A stretch of DNA of 64,000 nucleotides, from NCBI GenBank assembly GCA_002502045.1, contig DAPE01000004.1, positions 36,940 through 100,939 on the forward strand. The letters are read 5' to 3'. The position numbers and the translations under genes were made by a program. The DNA is from Candidatus Parvarchaeota archaeon UBA573 (lineage in GTDB: Archaea > Nanobdellota > Nanobdellia > Parvarchaeales > Parvarchaeaceae). The notes under the pieces were generated by a model that made no database searches, was not told the origin of the DNA, and was given only the letters and a program-made list of their open reading frames with translations. Shown piece by piece: positions 24,461 to 33,197 of the stretch; the first letter of the stretch is position 1; each line of letters begins with the position of its first letter.

Positions 24461-25984
24461 ATGGAAAACGAAGAAACTGAGATAGTAGATAATTATCAGG
24501 TTGTCTCTGATGGTATATCTGCTGACGTTAAGGTATTAAGGATTCCTTCTAAGTTTACTATGAGCTATAAAATCACTACTCCTGTTATAGACCAGAGTAT
24601 AAACGCTGTTCTTACCGAAATAAGGACAGAACTTATAAGAGAAGACCCTTCGAAGATCCAGCAACTTTCCCAGACTACTTCCGAAGCGTTAAAAAGGGAA
24701 TTTCTTGAGATAGTACAGAAAAAATTACAGAGTATAATACCTGGGATGCAGGAAAAATCATACATCGAACTTTCTGCCACGCTTTTACATGAAATGTTCG
24801 GTTTGGGTATAATAGAGATACTGGATGTTGACCCTAACCTTGAAGAAGTTGTAATAAATGATTCCAAGACAATGGTCATGGTTTATCATATTAAATATGG
24901 GTGGCTTGAAACCAATGTAAGGATAGAACCTGAAGCAAAAATAGAGTCATATGCACAACAGATTGCAAGAAAGGTTGGAAGACAGATTACGAACTTAAAT
25001 CCACTTTTAGATGCACAACTTCCAAACGGGGACAGGGTCAATGCTACTTTATACCCAATATCTACTCATGGTAACACTATAGACATAAGAAAGTTTAGGG
25101 CCGAGCCTTGGACTATAATAGACTTCTTAAAAAGAAAAACAGTTTCTGAGGAATTAGTTTCATTTATATGGCAGGCAATGCAGTACGAGCTCTCTTTTAT
25201 GGTTACGGGAGGCACGGCTGCAGGTAAAACATCAATGCTTAATGTTTTTCTTCCATTTATTCCTCCTAATCAAAGAATAATAACGATAGAGGATACAAGC
25301 GAACTTGTTCTTCCAAAGTATATGCACTGGGTGCCTATGCTAACAAGACAGGCCAACTCTGAGGGGAAAGGACAAGTGACTATGTTGGATTTGCTTCTTA
25401 ACTCGCTTAGGATGAGGCCTGACCGTCTGGTAGTAGGTGAAATAAGAAGGAAGGAAGATGCTCAAACGCTTTTCGAAGCGATGATGACTGGTCACTCGGT
25501 ATATGCTACAATGCACGCAGAGACTGCTCAGCAGGTAGTTAAAAGGCTTATATCTGAACCAATAGACCTTCCTGAAATTGAAGTTTCAACTCTTGATCTT
25601 ATAATAACCTCATTCAGGCAGAGAAGAACCGGTGTAAGGCGGGTGCTTGAGCTTGCTGAAATTGTTGAAAGGCAGGTAAGTGGAATAATGGAATTAAAGA
25701 CAAACAACCTATTCGAGTGGAAGCCAAGAACTGACAATATAGAAAGGACAATAAATGCCTCACAGAAGATAGCAAACAAACTTGCTCTTTATTCTGGTTT
25801 AACAAGTGAAGAGATAACTCAGGATCTAAAGGAGAAGATAACAGTTTTGCACTGGATGATGGACCAGGGGATAAACAATGTAAACGTGATAGGGCTGGCT
25901 GCAAGCAACTATTATACCAACCATGATAAATTAATGCAGCTGGTAAACGACAAAGGCGACCCTTCGGAACTGGAAACGATTTAG
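24461..25984 (+). CDS. Type IV pilus/Tad-like secretion ATPase
   Basis: Hexameric GspE/VirB11/TadA-superfamily ATPase that powers pilin or adhesin assembly. The N-terminal ~220 residues include EVVINDSKTMVMVYH; the motor has DAQLPNGDRVNATL, Walker A TGGTAAGKTS, the Asp box TIEDTSELVL, Walker B RMRPDRLVVGEIR and the His box HSVYATMHAET. Length 507 is typical of archaeal pilus ATPases. The stop is followed immediately by the ATG of the first TadC-like gene. This operon likely exports the class III pilin-like proteins encoded on both sides. Confidence 0.93.
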   Translation: MENEETEIVDNYQVVSDGISADVKVLRIPSKFTMSYKITTPVIDQSINAVLTEIRTELIREDPSKIQQLSQTTSEALKREFLEIVQKKLQSIIPGMQEKSYIELSATLLHEMFGLGIIEILDVDPNLEEVVINDSKTMVMVYHIKYGWLETNVRIEPEAKIESYAQQIARKVGRQITNLNPLLDAQLPNGDRVNATLYPISTHGNTIDIRKFRAEPWTIIDFLKRKTVSEELVSFIWQAMQYELSFMVTGGTAAGKTSMLNVFLPFIPPNQRIITIEDTSELVLPKYMHWVPMLTRQANSEGKGQVTMLDLLLNSLRMRPDRLVVGEIRRKEDAQTLFEAMMTGHSVYATMHAETAQQVVKRLISEPIDLPEIEVSTLDLIITSFRQRRTGVRRVLELAEIVERQVSGIMELKTNNLFEWKPRTDNIERTINASQKIANKLALYSGLTSEEITQDLKEKITVLHWMMDQGINNVNVIGLAASNYYTNHDKLMQLVNDKGDPSELETI

Positions 25985-26881
25985 ATGGAAACAAAAATAC
26001 CAAGCATAATGATTTCTCCGAATAAAGCTGTATTTTTCGGCAAAAAATTTAAAAAGTTTGCGCCAAATTTCAAAGGGATGACCCCTACGCTAAAGCAGGA
26101 TCTGCTTCAAGCCGCTATGGATATTGATTACTTGGATTATATAGCCGCAGGAATAGTGGTAGCATTGGTATTAGTTGGTTTGATGGTGGGAGTGTCTGCT
26201 TTAGTACTTCTTATAGCAATAAAAAAGAACCTGCTTACAATAAAAATAGAGGCAATACTGCCAGTCCTTATATTCATTGTACCAGGAGTTTACTTCTTTT
26301 ACTTCCTGAACTATCCAAAGCTTCAGGCCGTAAAGAGAACAAAGCTTATAGAGGAGCAGGTAGTTTTTGCAACAAGAGAGATAATGATAAAAGTAGGTTC
26401 AGGTGTTCCTGTTTTCAATGCATTACTTGATGTTGCGAATGGAAACTATGGTGTTGTTTCTGATGAGTTTAAGGAAGCGATAGAAGAGATAGAATCGGGA
26501 GTTCCACAGGAAGATGCTTTGGACCACCTTGCAAGAAGGGTACCATCGCAGTCGCTTAGAAGGACAATAGATATAATGCTTAACGCAATAAAATCGGGAA
26601 GTGATGTTGCAGGCACTCTTTCTCTTATAAATGACATGTTGATTAAAAAACAGCAGTCTGACATGAAGTCATACGCTGGTGAGCTTACGCCAATGTCAAT
26701 GGCTTACATGCTTATATCTGTTGTAATGCCAAGCTTAGGAATGTCTGTATTCATAATTTTAGGTTCGCTTGCACACTTTAATACAGTTGCAATAATATAT
26801 ATTATACCACCGTTTTTACTTATGTTCCAGATATTCTTTATGGGTATGGTAGGGAATAGGAGGCCTTCCGTCGGAGTATGA
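25985..26881 (+). CDS. TadC/GspF-like pilus membrane protein 1
   Basis: Polytopic platform protein for the adjacent ATPase. Hydrophobic segments lie at residues ~50-80 and 88-112, then a cytoplasmic T2SSF domain (EIMIKVGSGVPVFNALLDVA; ESGVPQEDALDHLARRVPSQ; MLNAIKSGSDVAGTLSLI), then two C-terminal helices (~235-262, 268-290). It starts on the base after the ATPase stop and overlaps the next gene by four bases, so the three are translationally coupled. Confidence 0.9.
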   Translation: METKIPSIMISPNKAVFFGKKFKKFAPNFKGMTPTLKQDLLQAAMDIDYLDYIAAGIVVALVLVGLMVGVSALVLLIAIKKNLLTIKIEAILPVLIFIVPGVYFFYFLNYPKLQAVKRTKLIEEQVVFATREIMIKVGSGVPVFNALLDVANGNYGVVSDEFKEAIEEIESGVPQEDALDHLARRVPSQSLRRTIDIMLNAIKSGSDVAGTLSLINDMLIKKQQSDMKSYAGELTPMSMAYMLISVVMPSLGMSVFIILGSLAHFNTVAIIYIIPPFLLMFQIFFMGMVGNRRPSVGV

Positions 26882-27924
26882 AACAAAATTCAAATAATCG
26901 AAACATAAGAGCAGCAATAGCAAGGGCCCTGCCAAAAAAACTTACAGTGCCAATGAAAGAAGAATTCATATACTCTCAGATGGGCGGAGAAAACTTAGAT
27001 GATACAATAGGGAGTATTTCTATACTTTTAATGATTGGTGCAGTTTTAGGTGCGATCTTAGTCTTTTACTTTCTTCATTCCCCATTATATGCATTGGGAG
27101 CTGCAGTCGGGATATTTTTTGGTGGCATAATACTGCTTAGGTCTATGCTTTCGATGTTTGCAGACTCTGTCGCAGCAAAGATAGAAAAAGTTTTGCCTGA
27201 TATGCTACTTTTGATGGCAGCAAATCTTAGAGCAGGGATGATACCTGAAAATTCTTTTATAGCCTCGATGAAACCGGAATTTGGAAAATTAAATTACCTT
27301 TTAAACAAAGCAGCAATAGAAACACAAGCAGGAAAAAACTTTTCAGAAGCCTTGCTTGAGATGAATGACATGACTAATTCAGAGTTCTTCAAAGACAGTG
27401 TTAGAATAATATCCGAAGGTATAAGGTCTGGTGCGGAATTACACTTAATACTTGAAAACCTCGCAAGCAATCTTTTGCAGAACGAAAGCATAAGAAATGA
27501 CATGAGGGCACAGGTAAAGAGCTATTCGTTGTTTATATTTATTGCAGCTACTTTAGCCGCGCCTCTTCTTTATGGTGTTTCTTCATTTCTTATAGGCATC
27601 CTTGACCAGGTTGGAGCTACAACGGGCGGAAGCACAGCCGCAACCAATTTACCATCTGGAACTTTAGGATTATTTTCTGGATTTACTTTGCCCCATATTT
27701 CAGTTACATTAGTGATAACAGTTGCCATTATAAACGTTATAATAACAACAGCTTCAAGTGCACTGCTTGGAGGGATACTAAATACCGGTAAAGCAAAAAA
27801 CGGGCTTAAGAATGTGCCAGTATATGTTGTAATCGGGATAGGCATATTTCTAGTAGTAAGATTCGGTGTTTCTACATTGTTCGCAAGCTCTTCGCTTACT
27901 TCTGGTGTATCAGGCGGATTTTAA
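26878..27924 (+). CDS. TadC/GspF-like pilus membrane protein 2
   Basis: The second platform protein, 348 residues, has the same design: two N-terminal helices (~45-70, 72-92), a T2SSF cytoplasmic domain (LPDMLLLMAANLRAGMIPEN; IISEGIRSGAELHLILENLA) and three C-terminal hydrophobic segments (~210-235, 262-292, 312-335). Tad-like systems commonly carry two such proteins, which may form a heteromer. It is last in the operon, and tRNA-Val follows after 57 bases. Confidence 0.9.
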   Translation: MKQNSNNRNIRAAIARALPKKLTVPMKEEFIYSQMGGENLDDTIGSISILLMIGAVLGAILVFYFLHSPLYALGAAVGIFFGGIILLRSMLSMFADSVAAKIEKVLPDMLLLMAANLRAGMIPENSFIASMKPEFGKLNYLLNKAAIETQAGKNFSEALLEMNDMTNSEFFKDSVRIISEGIRSGAELHLILENLASNLLQNESIRNDMRAQVKSYSLFIFIAATLAAPLLYGVSSFLIGILDQVGATTGGSTAATNLPSGTLGLFSGFTLPHISVTLVITVAIINVIITTASSALLGGILNTGKAKNGLKNVPVYVVIGIGIFLVVRFGVSTLFASSSLTSGVSGGF

Positions 27925-27981
27925 ATAAAATGCAGTTACATTAAATAATAAAATAAGGTATAATTATAATATATGTTAAAA

Positions 27982-28054
27982 GGGCTCATGGTCTAGTGGT
28001 TATGACGTCTCCCTCACACGGAGAAGGCCGGGAGTTCGAACCTCCCTGGGCCCA
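27982..28054 (+). tRNA. tRNA-Val(CAC)
   Basis: A complete 73-base cloverleaf: acceptor gggctca/tgggccc, D-arm gtctagtggttatgac, anticodon stem tctcc/ggaga with loop ctcacac (anticodon CAC), T-arm gggag-ttcgaac-ctccc, discriminator A. There is no intron and no encoded CCA. The 152 bases after it, up to the kinase-like gene, show nothing further. Confidence 0.95.
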
Positions 28055-28206
28055 TTTAAAGCCCATAGCTCAAAATTTCATTGCCGGTTTTTTATCTTCA
28101 CAGCGCTAGAAAAAAGGAATGATGCTTGTTCTTAACTTATCATTGCTGACACATAATCAAATACAGTTATGAAACGCAGTAGATTTTTCTTTTTAAGGAA
28201 CATTTC

Positions 28207-28827
28207 TTAGTATTCTATGGATTTTAGTTTTTTCAGGTTCTTTACATCTCTTTTCATATACCAACTATCACAGTTGTTTATAGAGAAAGGATCTACAAGA
28301 AAAGGTTTACTCTCATAAATAATCACGTTTCTTCTATGTATATCGCCATGCCCTATCCCATTGACAGATAGTTTTTCCACGTAGTCATTTAATTCTTTAA
28401 TTATTCTATCATTCTCCTTATATCTTATGCTGGCGTCTAATCCTTCCAGATAATTTGACATAGTGTATCCATTTATTTTCTTCATTATGTATCCTATCTC
28501 CTTTCCGTTGCTATTTCTTACTTTAGTTATAGGCGCTGGAATTGCTTCAGGAAGGATATTGTACATCATGTTGAGCTTCTCAAATTGCCCTTTCTCCAAA
28601 AAACTTGTAGATTTAAAGAACAGATCCTTGCGGTCGTAATAATCTATAGAAGAATCAAGAATGTATTTTTCCTTGTTTTCATAAAATTCATTTAGCATTT
28701 TTTCAGATCTTAGATAAGTGGCCCTTTTTCCCGTCTTAATCAACCCTGTAAATCTTACCTGTATCATACCTGCAAGGTTCATTTTTACCTTGCTGATTAT
28801 CGAATCTAAGGTTGCCTGTTTTTGCAT
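28207..28827 (-). CDS. RIO/LPS-kinase-like protein
   Basis: A small protein-kinase-fold enzyme of 206 residues. The catalytic loop GIGHGDIHRRNVII gives the HxDxxxxN pattern, followed by the metal-binding PFLVDPF in place of DFG. The N-lobe is reduced, with a hinge around YIMKKINGYTMSNYLEG. This fits the RIO, Bud32 and lipopolysaccharide (KdkA/WaaP-like) kinase group. Whether it phosphorylates protein or a glycolipid cannot be decided. It stands alone between tRNA-Val and the LamG adhesin. Confidence 0.75.
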   Translation of the reverse strand: MQKQATLDSIISKVKMNLAGMIQVRFTGLIKTGKRATYLRSEKMLNEFYENKEKYILDSSIDYYDRKDLFFKSTSFLEKGQFEKLNMMYNILPEAIPAPITKVRNSNGKEIGYIMKKINGYTMSNYLEGLDASIRYKENDRIIKELNDYVEKLSVNGIGHGDIHRRNVIIYESKPFLVDPFSINNCDSWYMKRDVKNLKKLKSIEY

Positions 28828-28966
28828 ACAATAAATATGAACATTATAGTTTAAATACTTTAATAACTCAATAGTAGCTATTAATTTTAATACTTAATTG
28901 TTTACTCCTTAGGGAGATGACAATTAATTTTAAATATCTGATAAGTAACTTTATACAACAAAATTA

Positions 28967-30139
28967 TTATGAACTTGTTGTTTGATAATTACTAGTGTAT
29001 GTAACATTACTAGCGACGCCATTATTGTTTCCGCCATAATCTTTTGCTGTTGCATTGAGTGGCCACCATCCTAATAAGTTAGAATTAGATAATGGAGATG
29101 ACCCCGCACCCATTGAGTAAAGTGATGACACTTGCTGGCTAGATAAAGTTTCATTGTATAGTTGGATATTAAATATAGACCCTAAAAAATACTGACTTTG
29201 ACGTGCAACTCCAATTTCAAATCCATAAGGCATTGGAAGTGTTATTGGAGATCTAGATACGTTTTTATCCGATAATACTCCATTTATATATCCATTTGCG
29301 TAGTATCCGCTGCTTATATTCTGATAAGTTATAACAATATTATAGATTGACCCATTTTTTATATTACCGAACTCCATATCTTGTGTCGTTCCAGACTGAC
29401 TTGCTAAAATCCAGAAATCTAAAACATGTAAATCTGGCCAATACATCAATCCCCACCCATTATTTCCATTATCTGCGTCAAATAATCCATTATAAAAAAT
29501 ATCTGGAGTATTACTTGATGGGGAAAACCATAAAGATAGAGAAAAGTTTCTTCTTGCTGTATCTGGATACTCTAGACTAGTTGATATATAACTATTAGTT
29601 CCGTCAAAGTTAGCAATAAACGAAGGTAAACTAGTAGAACCGACTGAACCCGATATGCTTCCTGTAGATACATAAGGTCCTGGAAGAGGCTGGCCAGGTT
29701 CGGTGTAATTTACTGCTACTGTTATAGCGTAATGAGTACCTGCTGATGGACATATGTTTGAGACAGAAAAGATGTAAGATGAACCTGATCTTATTAAAGG
29801 ATTTGGATCTACTGTTGAATTTGGCTTGAAATTTGATATTTTGGTTATTGCCGGATCTTTTGCTGTTATGCCTGTTATGTTTATTAAATTACCGGTTGAG
29901 TCTCCTACGCTTATCCTTAATACTCCATTGGCTGTGCATTGTGCTGTTACGCTTCCTAAACCTGAGAAGCCTGTTACTGTTGATGTTATGCTTGAACTTG
30001 GGTTGAAGATTCCCATACTGTATAGAATAACTGCTACAATGACTATGATTAAGATAGCCCAGCCGTAGGTCATCATATACTCTAAGGCTGACTGAGAACG
30101 CTTGCTTTTTCTTGGGATATCTAAATAATTAAATGACAT
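28967..30139 (-). CDS. Pilin-like surface protein with LamG-like domain
   Basis: The third family member, 390 residues, starts at the conserved ATG (MSFNYLDIPRKSKRSQ) and continues with the class III signal SALEYMMTYGWAILIIVIV. A pilin-like beta region extends to ~residue 165 (GYVS/GSISG boundary) and a LamG-like jelly roll follows (RRNFSLSLWFSPSSNTPD; YNIVITYQNISSGYYANG; GSIFNIQLYNETLSSQQV; NLLGWWPLNATAKDYGG). The first ~115 residues are close to the 18927 protein; the lectin-like domain differs more. It is rich in N-x-S/T sequons. Confidence 0.85.
   Translation of the reverse strand: MSFNYLDIPRKSKRSQSALEYMMTYGWAILIIVIVAVILYSMGIFNPSSSITSTVTGFSGLGSVTAQCTANGVLRISVGDSTGNLINITGITAKDPAITKISNFKPNSTVDPNPLIRSGSSYIFSVSNICPSAGTHYAITVAVNYTEPGQPLPGPYVSTGSISGSVGSTSLPSFIANFDGTNSYISTSLEYPDTARRNFSLSLWFSPSSNTPDIFYNGLFDADNGNNGWGLMYWPDLHVLDFWILASQSGTTQDMEFGNIKNGSIYNIVITYQNISSGYYANGYINGVLSDKNVSRSPITLPMPYGFEIGVARQSQYFLGSIFNIQLYNETLSSQQVSSLYSMGAGSSPLSNSNLLGWWPLNATAKDYGGNNNGVASNVTYTSNYQTTSS
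29990..30111 (-). repeat. Shared signal-peptide cassette, copy 3
   Basis: This DNA block is near-identical to 16189-16312 and 19900-20022 and encodes the class III signal and first helix. Confidence 0.75.
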
Positions 30140-30175
30140 ATTATTTGGATAGAAAGTAAAGGATATAAATATTTC
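30137..30175 (-). promoter_or_regulatory. Conserved pilin-family promoter, copy 3
   Basis: This is the same 39-base element as at 16389 and 20046, with one substitution (ggatagaaag for ggatggaaag). The ATG at 30139 is the adhesin start, and the TATA element is ~27 bases upstream. Confidence 0.7.
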
Positions 30176-30245
30176 TTTAGAATGAGCAAACTTTAAATTG
30201 TCAATAATAAAGTTTTAAAATATCCAATTTAATCCAGCAGGAATT

Positions 30246-30794
30246 TTAATAGTTGTGAATATTCTTATTAGCGTCAATGTATATGAAATTGATGCCGGAT
30301 TCCTTTGCTTTTCTTAAAATTTCAGCCGCTTTTTCGCTATTGTTATATCCTAGAATTATTATGTTTTTAAAATCTTCTTCCTTAATTTCTTTATAGCCTA
30401 TCTCATGCTCATACAACTTGTTTTTCAAATAAACTTCAGGTATTCTCCCTCCCATCTCAAAATATACCTTTAACCATCCTATCCAATGATCTGGTTTATC
30501 ACCTTTGTATGTTCCACGCAAATGATTTTGCCTATGGGCTTCTTCATGTATAAGAAGATTTTTTACATCATCTAATTTACTAGAGCACATCGAATCATAA
30601 ACAAACCATTTATCAATCAGTATTTCATCACTATGCTCATCGTATCTTCCACAAAACGTATTGCTAGAATTTATTATACTGTATTTAGTTTTATCGAACG
30701 CTGAGCTATAAGGTGAATTTTCTTTAAGCTTAGAAAGTAATGATTCCAATATACTCTTTTGATTTCTTATGTCGATAAATTTTTCATTTATCAT
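30246..30794 (-). CDS. SprT-like zinc metallopeptidase
   Basis: An HExxH zinc site (LLIHEEAHRQNHLRG) near residue 85 is followed by DHWIGWLKVYFEMGG, which resembles the SprT/WLM metalloprotease group. The ~40 C-terminal residues add an alpha/beta segment (NIIILGYNNSEKAAEILRKA). It has 182 residues and no signal peptide, so it is probably cytosolic. A role in protein or DNA-protein crosslink turnover is known for some relatives, but substrate assignment here is open. It has no close operon partner. Confidence 0.65.
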   Translation of the reverse strand: MINEKFIDIRNQKSILESLLSKLKENSPYSSAFDKTKYSIINSSNTFCGRYDEHSDEILIDKWFVYDSMCSSKLDDVKNLLIHEEAHRQNHLRGTYKGDKPDHWIGWLKVYFEMGGRIPEVYLKNKLYEHEIGYKEIKEEDFKNIIILGYNNSEKAAEILRKAKESGINFIYIDANKNIHNY

Positions 30795-30906
30795 AATATA
30801 ATCAGAGATATGATATCATTAATAAATCTATTTTACTGCTATAACAGAAGGCTTACAAGGAAAACAAATATTTATTAATTTTAACTACGATTCTTTGAAG
30901 TATTTA

Positions 30907-31524
30907 TTATACGAATGAAAGCTCTTTTTTTGAAGTTACTATTCCGTTTAAATCAATTGAATATATTACAGGCAAGCCGGTTGGCAACTCCAATGACAAT
31001 ACTTGCTCCTTTGATAATTTATCTAAGTACATTATTATAGAACGTAAACTATTTCCATGCGCTGACACCAGTACATTTTTGCCTGCTTTTAGATCAGACA
31101 TTATGCAGTTAATAAAAAATGGAATCGTTCTTTTTTGCGTGTCTTCGAGGCTTTCTCCATTTGGAGGCCTTACATCATAGCTTCTTCTCCAGAGGTGTAC
31201 TTGTTCTGCGCCATATTTTTTAGCAGTGTCAGCCTTATTCAAACCCTGCAGGTCACCATACATCCTTTCATTTAGCGCTTTATCCTTTATTACAGGGGGA
31301 TTTTGCTGTAATGCTTTCATTACTATCTCAAGTGTTTCTATGGCCCGGTCTAAAACGCTTGTATAAGCAACATCGAACTGAATGTTTTCTTTCTTTATCA
31401 GCTGTGCTGCATCTTCTGCCTGTTTTCTTCCAAAGTCTGTCAATGGCACATCGACCCACCCTGTGAATCTATTCTCTTTGTTCCAAAGGGATTCGCCATG
31501 CCTTAACAAACATAATTCTGCCAT
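30907..31524 (-). CDS. gpmA: 2,3-bisphosphoglycerate-dependent phosphoglycerate mutase
   Basis: The glycolytic enzyme interconverting 3- and 2-phosphoglycerate. LLRHGESLWNKENRFTGWVD carries the phospho-His, the catalytic Glu region is ALNERMYGDLQGLNK, and the second His is in VSAHGNSLRSIIMYLDK. At 205 residues it is the shorter form. Most archaea use the cofactor-independent enzyme, so this is an uncommon type for an archaeon and may be acquired. Confidence 0.93.
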   Translation of the reverse strand: MAELCLLRHGESLWNKENRFTGWVDVPLTDFGRKQAEDAAQLIKKENIQFDVAYTSVLDRAIETLEIVMKALQQNPPVIKDKALNERMYGDLQGLNKADTAKKYGAEQVHLWRRSYDVRPPNGESLEDTQKRTIPFFINCIMSDLKAGKNVLVSAHGNSLRSIIMYLDKLSKEQVLSLELPTGLPVIYSIDLNGIVTSKKELSFV

Positions 31525-31591
31525 AACAATAATTAATGTCGCTGTTCTTATTAATTCCTTGTATCTTTGCTAAAAGGAAACAGATAAAAAA

Positions 31592-31924
31592 TTAATAAAC
31601 TTTTTTCTTTCTAAGTAATTTAAGCGCTATAAGAACGATTAAAAATACGAGAATTGCAGCCGAAACCGAATACATCGCAGAATCTAAACCACACTTGAAG
31701 TAAAAAGACCCGGAGATTGAGGATGTGCTGCCAGATAATGCTGCGGCAGATATCGAGCAGGAGTTATAATTTGTAAATATTAGGAAATACAATGGTATTG
31801 CGATGATTACTGCAATGGCTGCAAGAATCCATTTTGTATGATCTTTTTTTAGTTTTACGCTCTGGATCTCTACGTTTATTCCTTGGGATTTCAGTTCTTC
31901 CCTATATTTATCAGACAAACCCAT
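31592..31924 (-). CDS. Small two-helix membrane protein, unknown
   Basis: The 110 residues have a charged N-terminal ~30 (SDKYREELKSQGINVEIQ), a hydrophobic helix (~33-52), an external-type Ser-rich loop with two Cys, and a second helix (~83-104) ending in a basic tail. The ATG overlaps the stop of the Lrp regulator by one base, so the two are co-translated. The regulator may act on or with this protein. The family is not recognised. Confidence 0.6.
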   Translation of the reverse strand: MGLSDKYREELKSQGINVEIQSVKLKKDHTKWILAAIAVIIAIPLYFLIFTNYNSCSISAAALSGSTSSISGSFYFKCGLDSAMYSVSAAILVFLIVLIALKLLRKKKVY

Positions 31925-32355
31925 TATATTTCTACGTGTTTCATTATAAATATAGATTGTATTTTCTGTACGTTCTGCAGGTTTTGCAGCTTTTCATGAA
32001 CAAAATTTATTATATCGTCTCTTGATCCCCTCACGGAAAGTATGAAGTCCCAATCTCCGCTTACTTCATATATCTCTTTTATTACCCTGTCCTCCTTTAA
32101 TTCCTGAAAGAACTTATCAAAGTCTTTTATATAAACTTGATTCAAAGAAACAAGAATAAACGCATTTTCGTAGTTATCTGATCCATTGTAGTTCAATTCT
32201 ATTTTAAGTCCTTTAATAAAACCGTTTTTCTTAAGTTTGTTGTAGTGGTAATATACAGTAGACTGGGGAATGTTCAGTTTTTGGGTGATTTCATTAACTT
32301 TTTTACCGCTTTTAAACAAATCTAGCAGCTCTACATCAATTTCTTTAAGTTTCAT
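31924..32355 (-). CDS. Lrp/AsnC family transcription regulator
   Basis: A full-length regulator of 143 residues. The winged helix-turn-helix (KKVNEITQKLNIPQSTVYYH; LKKNGFIKGLKIEL) is at residues ~5-60, and the RAM effector domain follows (AFILVSLNQVYIKDFDKFFQ; IYEVSGDWDFILSVRGSRDD). Such proteins form octamers and respond to amino acids or other small ligands. It is the only complete Lrp in the window. The stand-alone RAM proteins at 16534 and 60130 could form mixed assemblies with it. Confidence 0.9.
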   Translation of the reverse strand: MKLKEIDVELLDLFKSGKKVNEITQKLNIPQSTVYYHYNKLKKNGFIKGLKIELNYNGSDNYENAFILVSLNQVYIKDFDKFFQELKEDRVIKEIYEVSGDWDFILSVRGSRDDIINFVHEKLQNLQNVQKIQSIFIMKHVEI

Positions 32356-32402
32356 AGCATTAAGATAATACTTATGGTAATACTCAGTTTAAAAACCTTT
32401 CA

Positions 32403-33194
32403 TTATGAGATTATTCTTGCAGATAGGAAGTTTGCTACTACGTTTTTAAGCGTTGAATTCGGCAGAAACATCTCTTTTCCATAAAAAGTGTTTAAATCAG
32501 ATCTTGAAAGGTAGACTGCTAGATTATTTTCATACAAAAACATCATTCCATTATAGAAATTTGTATTGTTTATGTTAACAGAAGGGATATAAGTAGTATT
32601 GTACCCGTTGTATACTAAAGTCCCATTTAACTCATAGAGAGCTGTACTGTTGGGAAAAGCTGCAAAAGTACCATACCCCAAATCTATGCTCTTGTTTATC
32701 GAAGTGCCATTCAGTATTGGAACTGTCACATTTGAATAAATTGAACAAAGCGCAAACGCATCAGTTTTCGCCCTTGCGACCTCGCAGTTCTTTATGGAAT
32801 TGCTTAAGTTTTCTGATGTAAAGTTATATGAAAAAGCAACGACAGAAGGCAAACTGGAGATATTATCCATATCTATTAATATATTGTATCCTTGTGGGAG
32901 TTTTGAACTGCCGAATAGTACTGAGCTGTAAAGAGTGTTGTTCTCAACTACTTTATTCCCGTTTATTGAAAGTGCAGTTGCATCCTTGTAATACTGAGAA
33001 GGCACTAATATTGTTGAATCGTGGTATGCTGCATTAAAATACTCTAGTGCATATTGTATGGAAGACGGTATACCAGAAGTTGAGACTACACTGCTAGGCT
33101 TGTTAATCTTTACAAATACAAAGACTGCCAGAAGTATTATGATTATTGCTATGAGAACCCAAATAAAAGAAGTCGATATCCTTAGAACTACCAT
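32403..33194 (-). CDS. Single-anchor extracellular protein, unknown
   Basis: The 263 residues begin with a signal-anchor helix (FIWVLIAIIIILLAVFVFV, residues ~9-28). The remainder is extracytoplasmic, soluble, beta-rich and has many N-x-S/T sequons (NVT, NGT, NKS, NTT). No known domain is recognised. It ends in a possible short amphipathic helix. Its start is three bases after the stop of the zinc-ribbon gene, so it belongs to the cyd/zinc-ribbon transcript. Confidence 0.6.
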   Translation of the reverse strand: MVVLRISTSFIWVLIAIIIILLAVFVFVKINKPSSVVSTSGIPSSIQYALEYFNAAYHDSTILVPSQYYKDATALSINGNKVVENNTLYSSVLFGSSKLPQGYNILIDMDNISSLPSVVAFSYNFTSENLSNSIKNCEVARAKTDAFALCSIYSNVTVPILNGTSINKSIDLGYGTFAAFPNSTALYELNGTLVYNGYNTTYIPSVNINNTNFYNGMMFLYENNLAVYLSRSDLNTFYGKEMFLPNSTLKNVVANFLSARIIS

Positions 33195-33197
33195 GGC

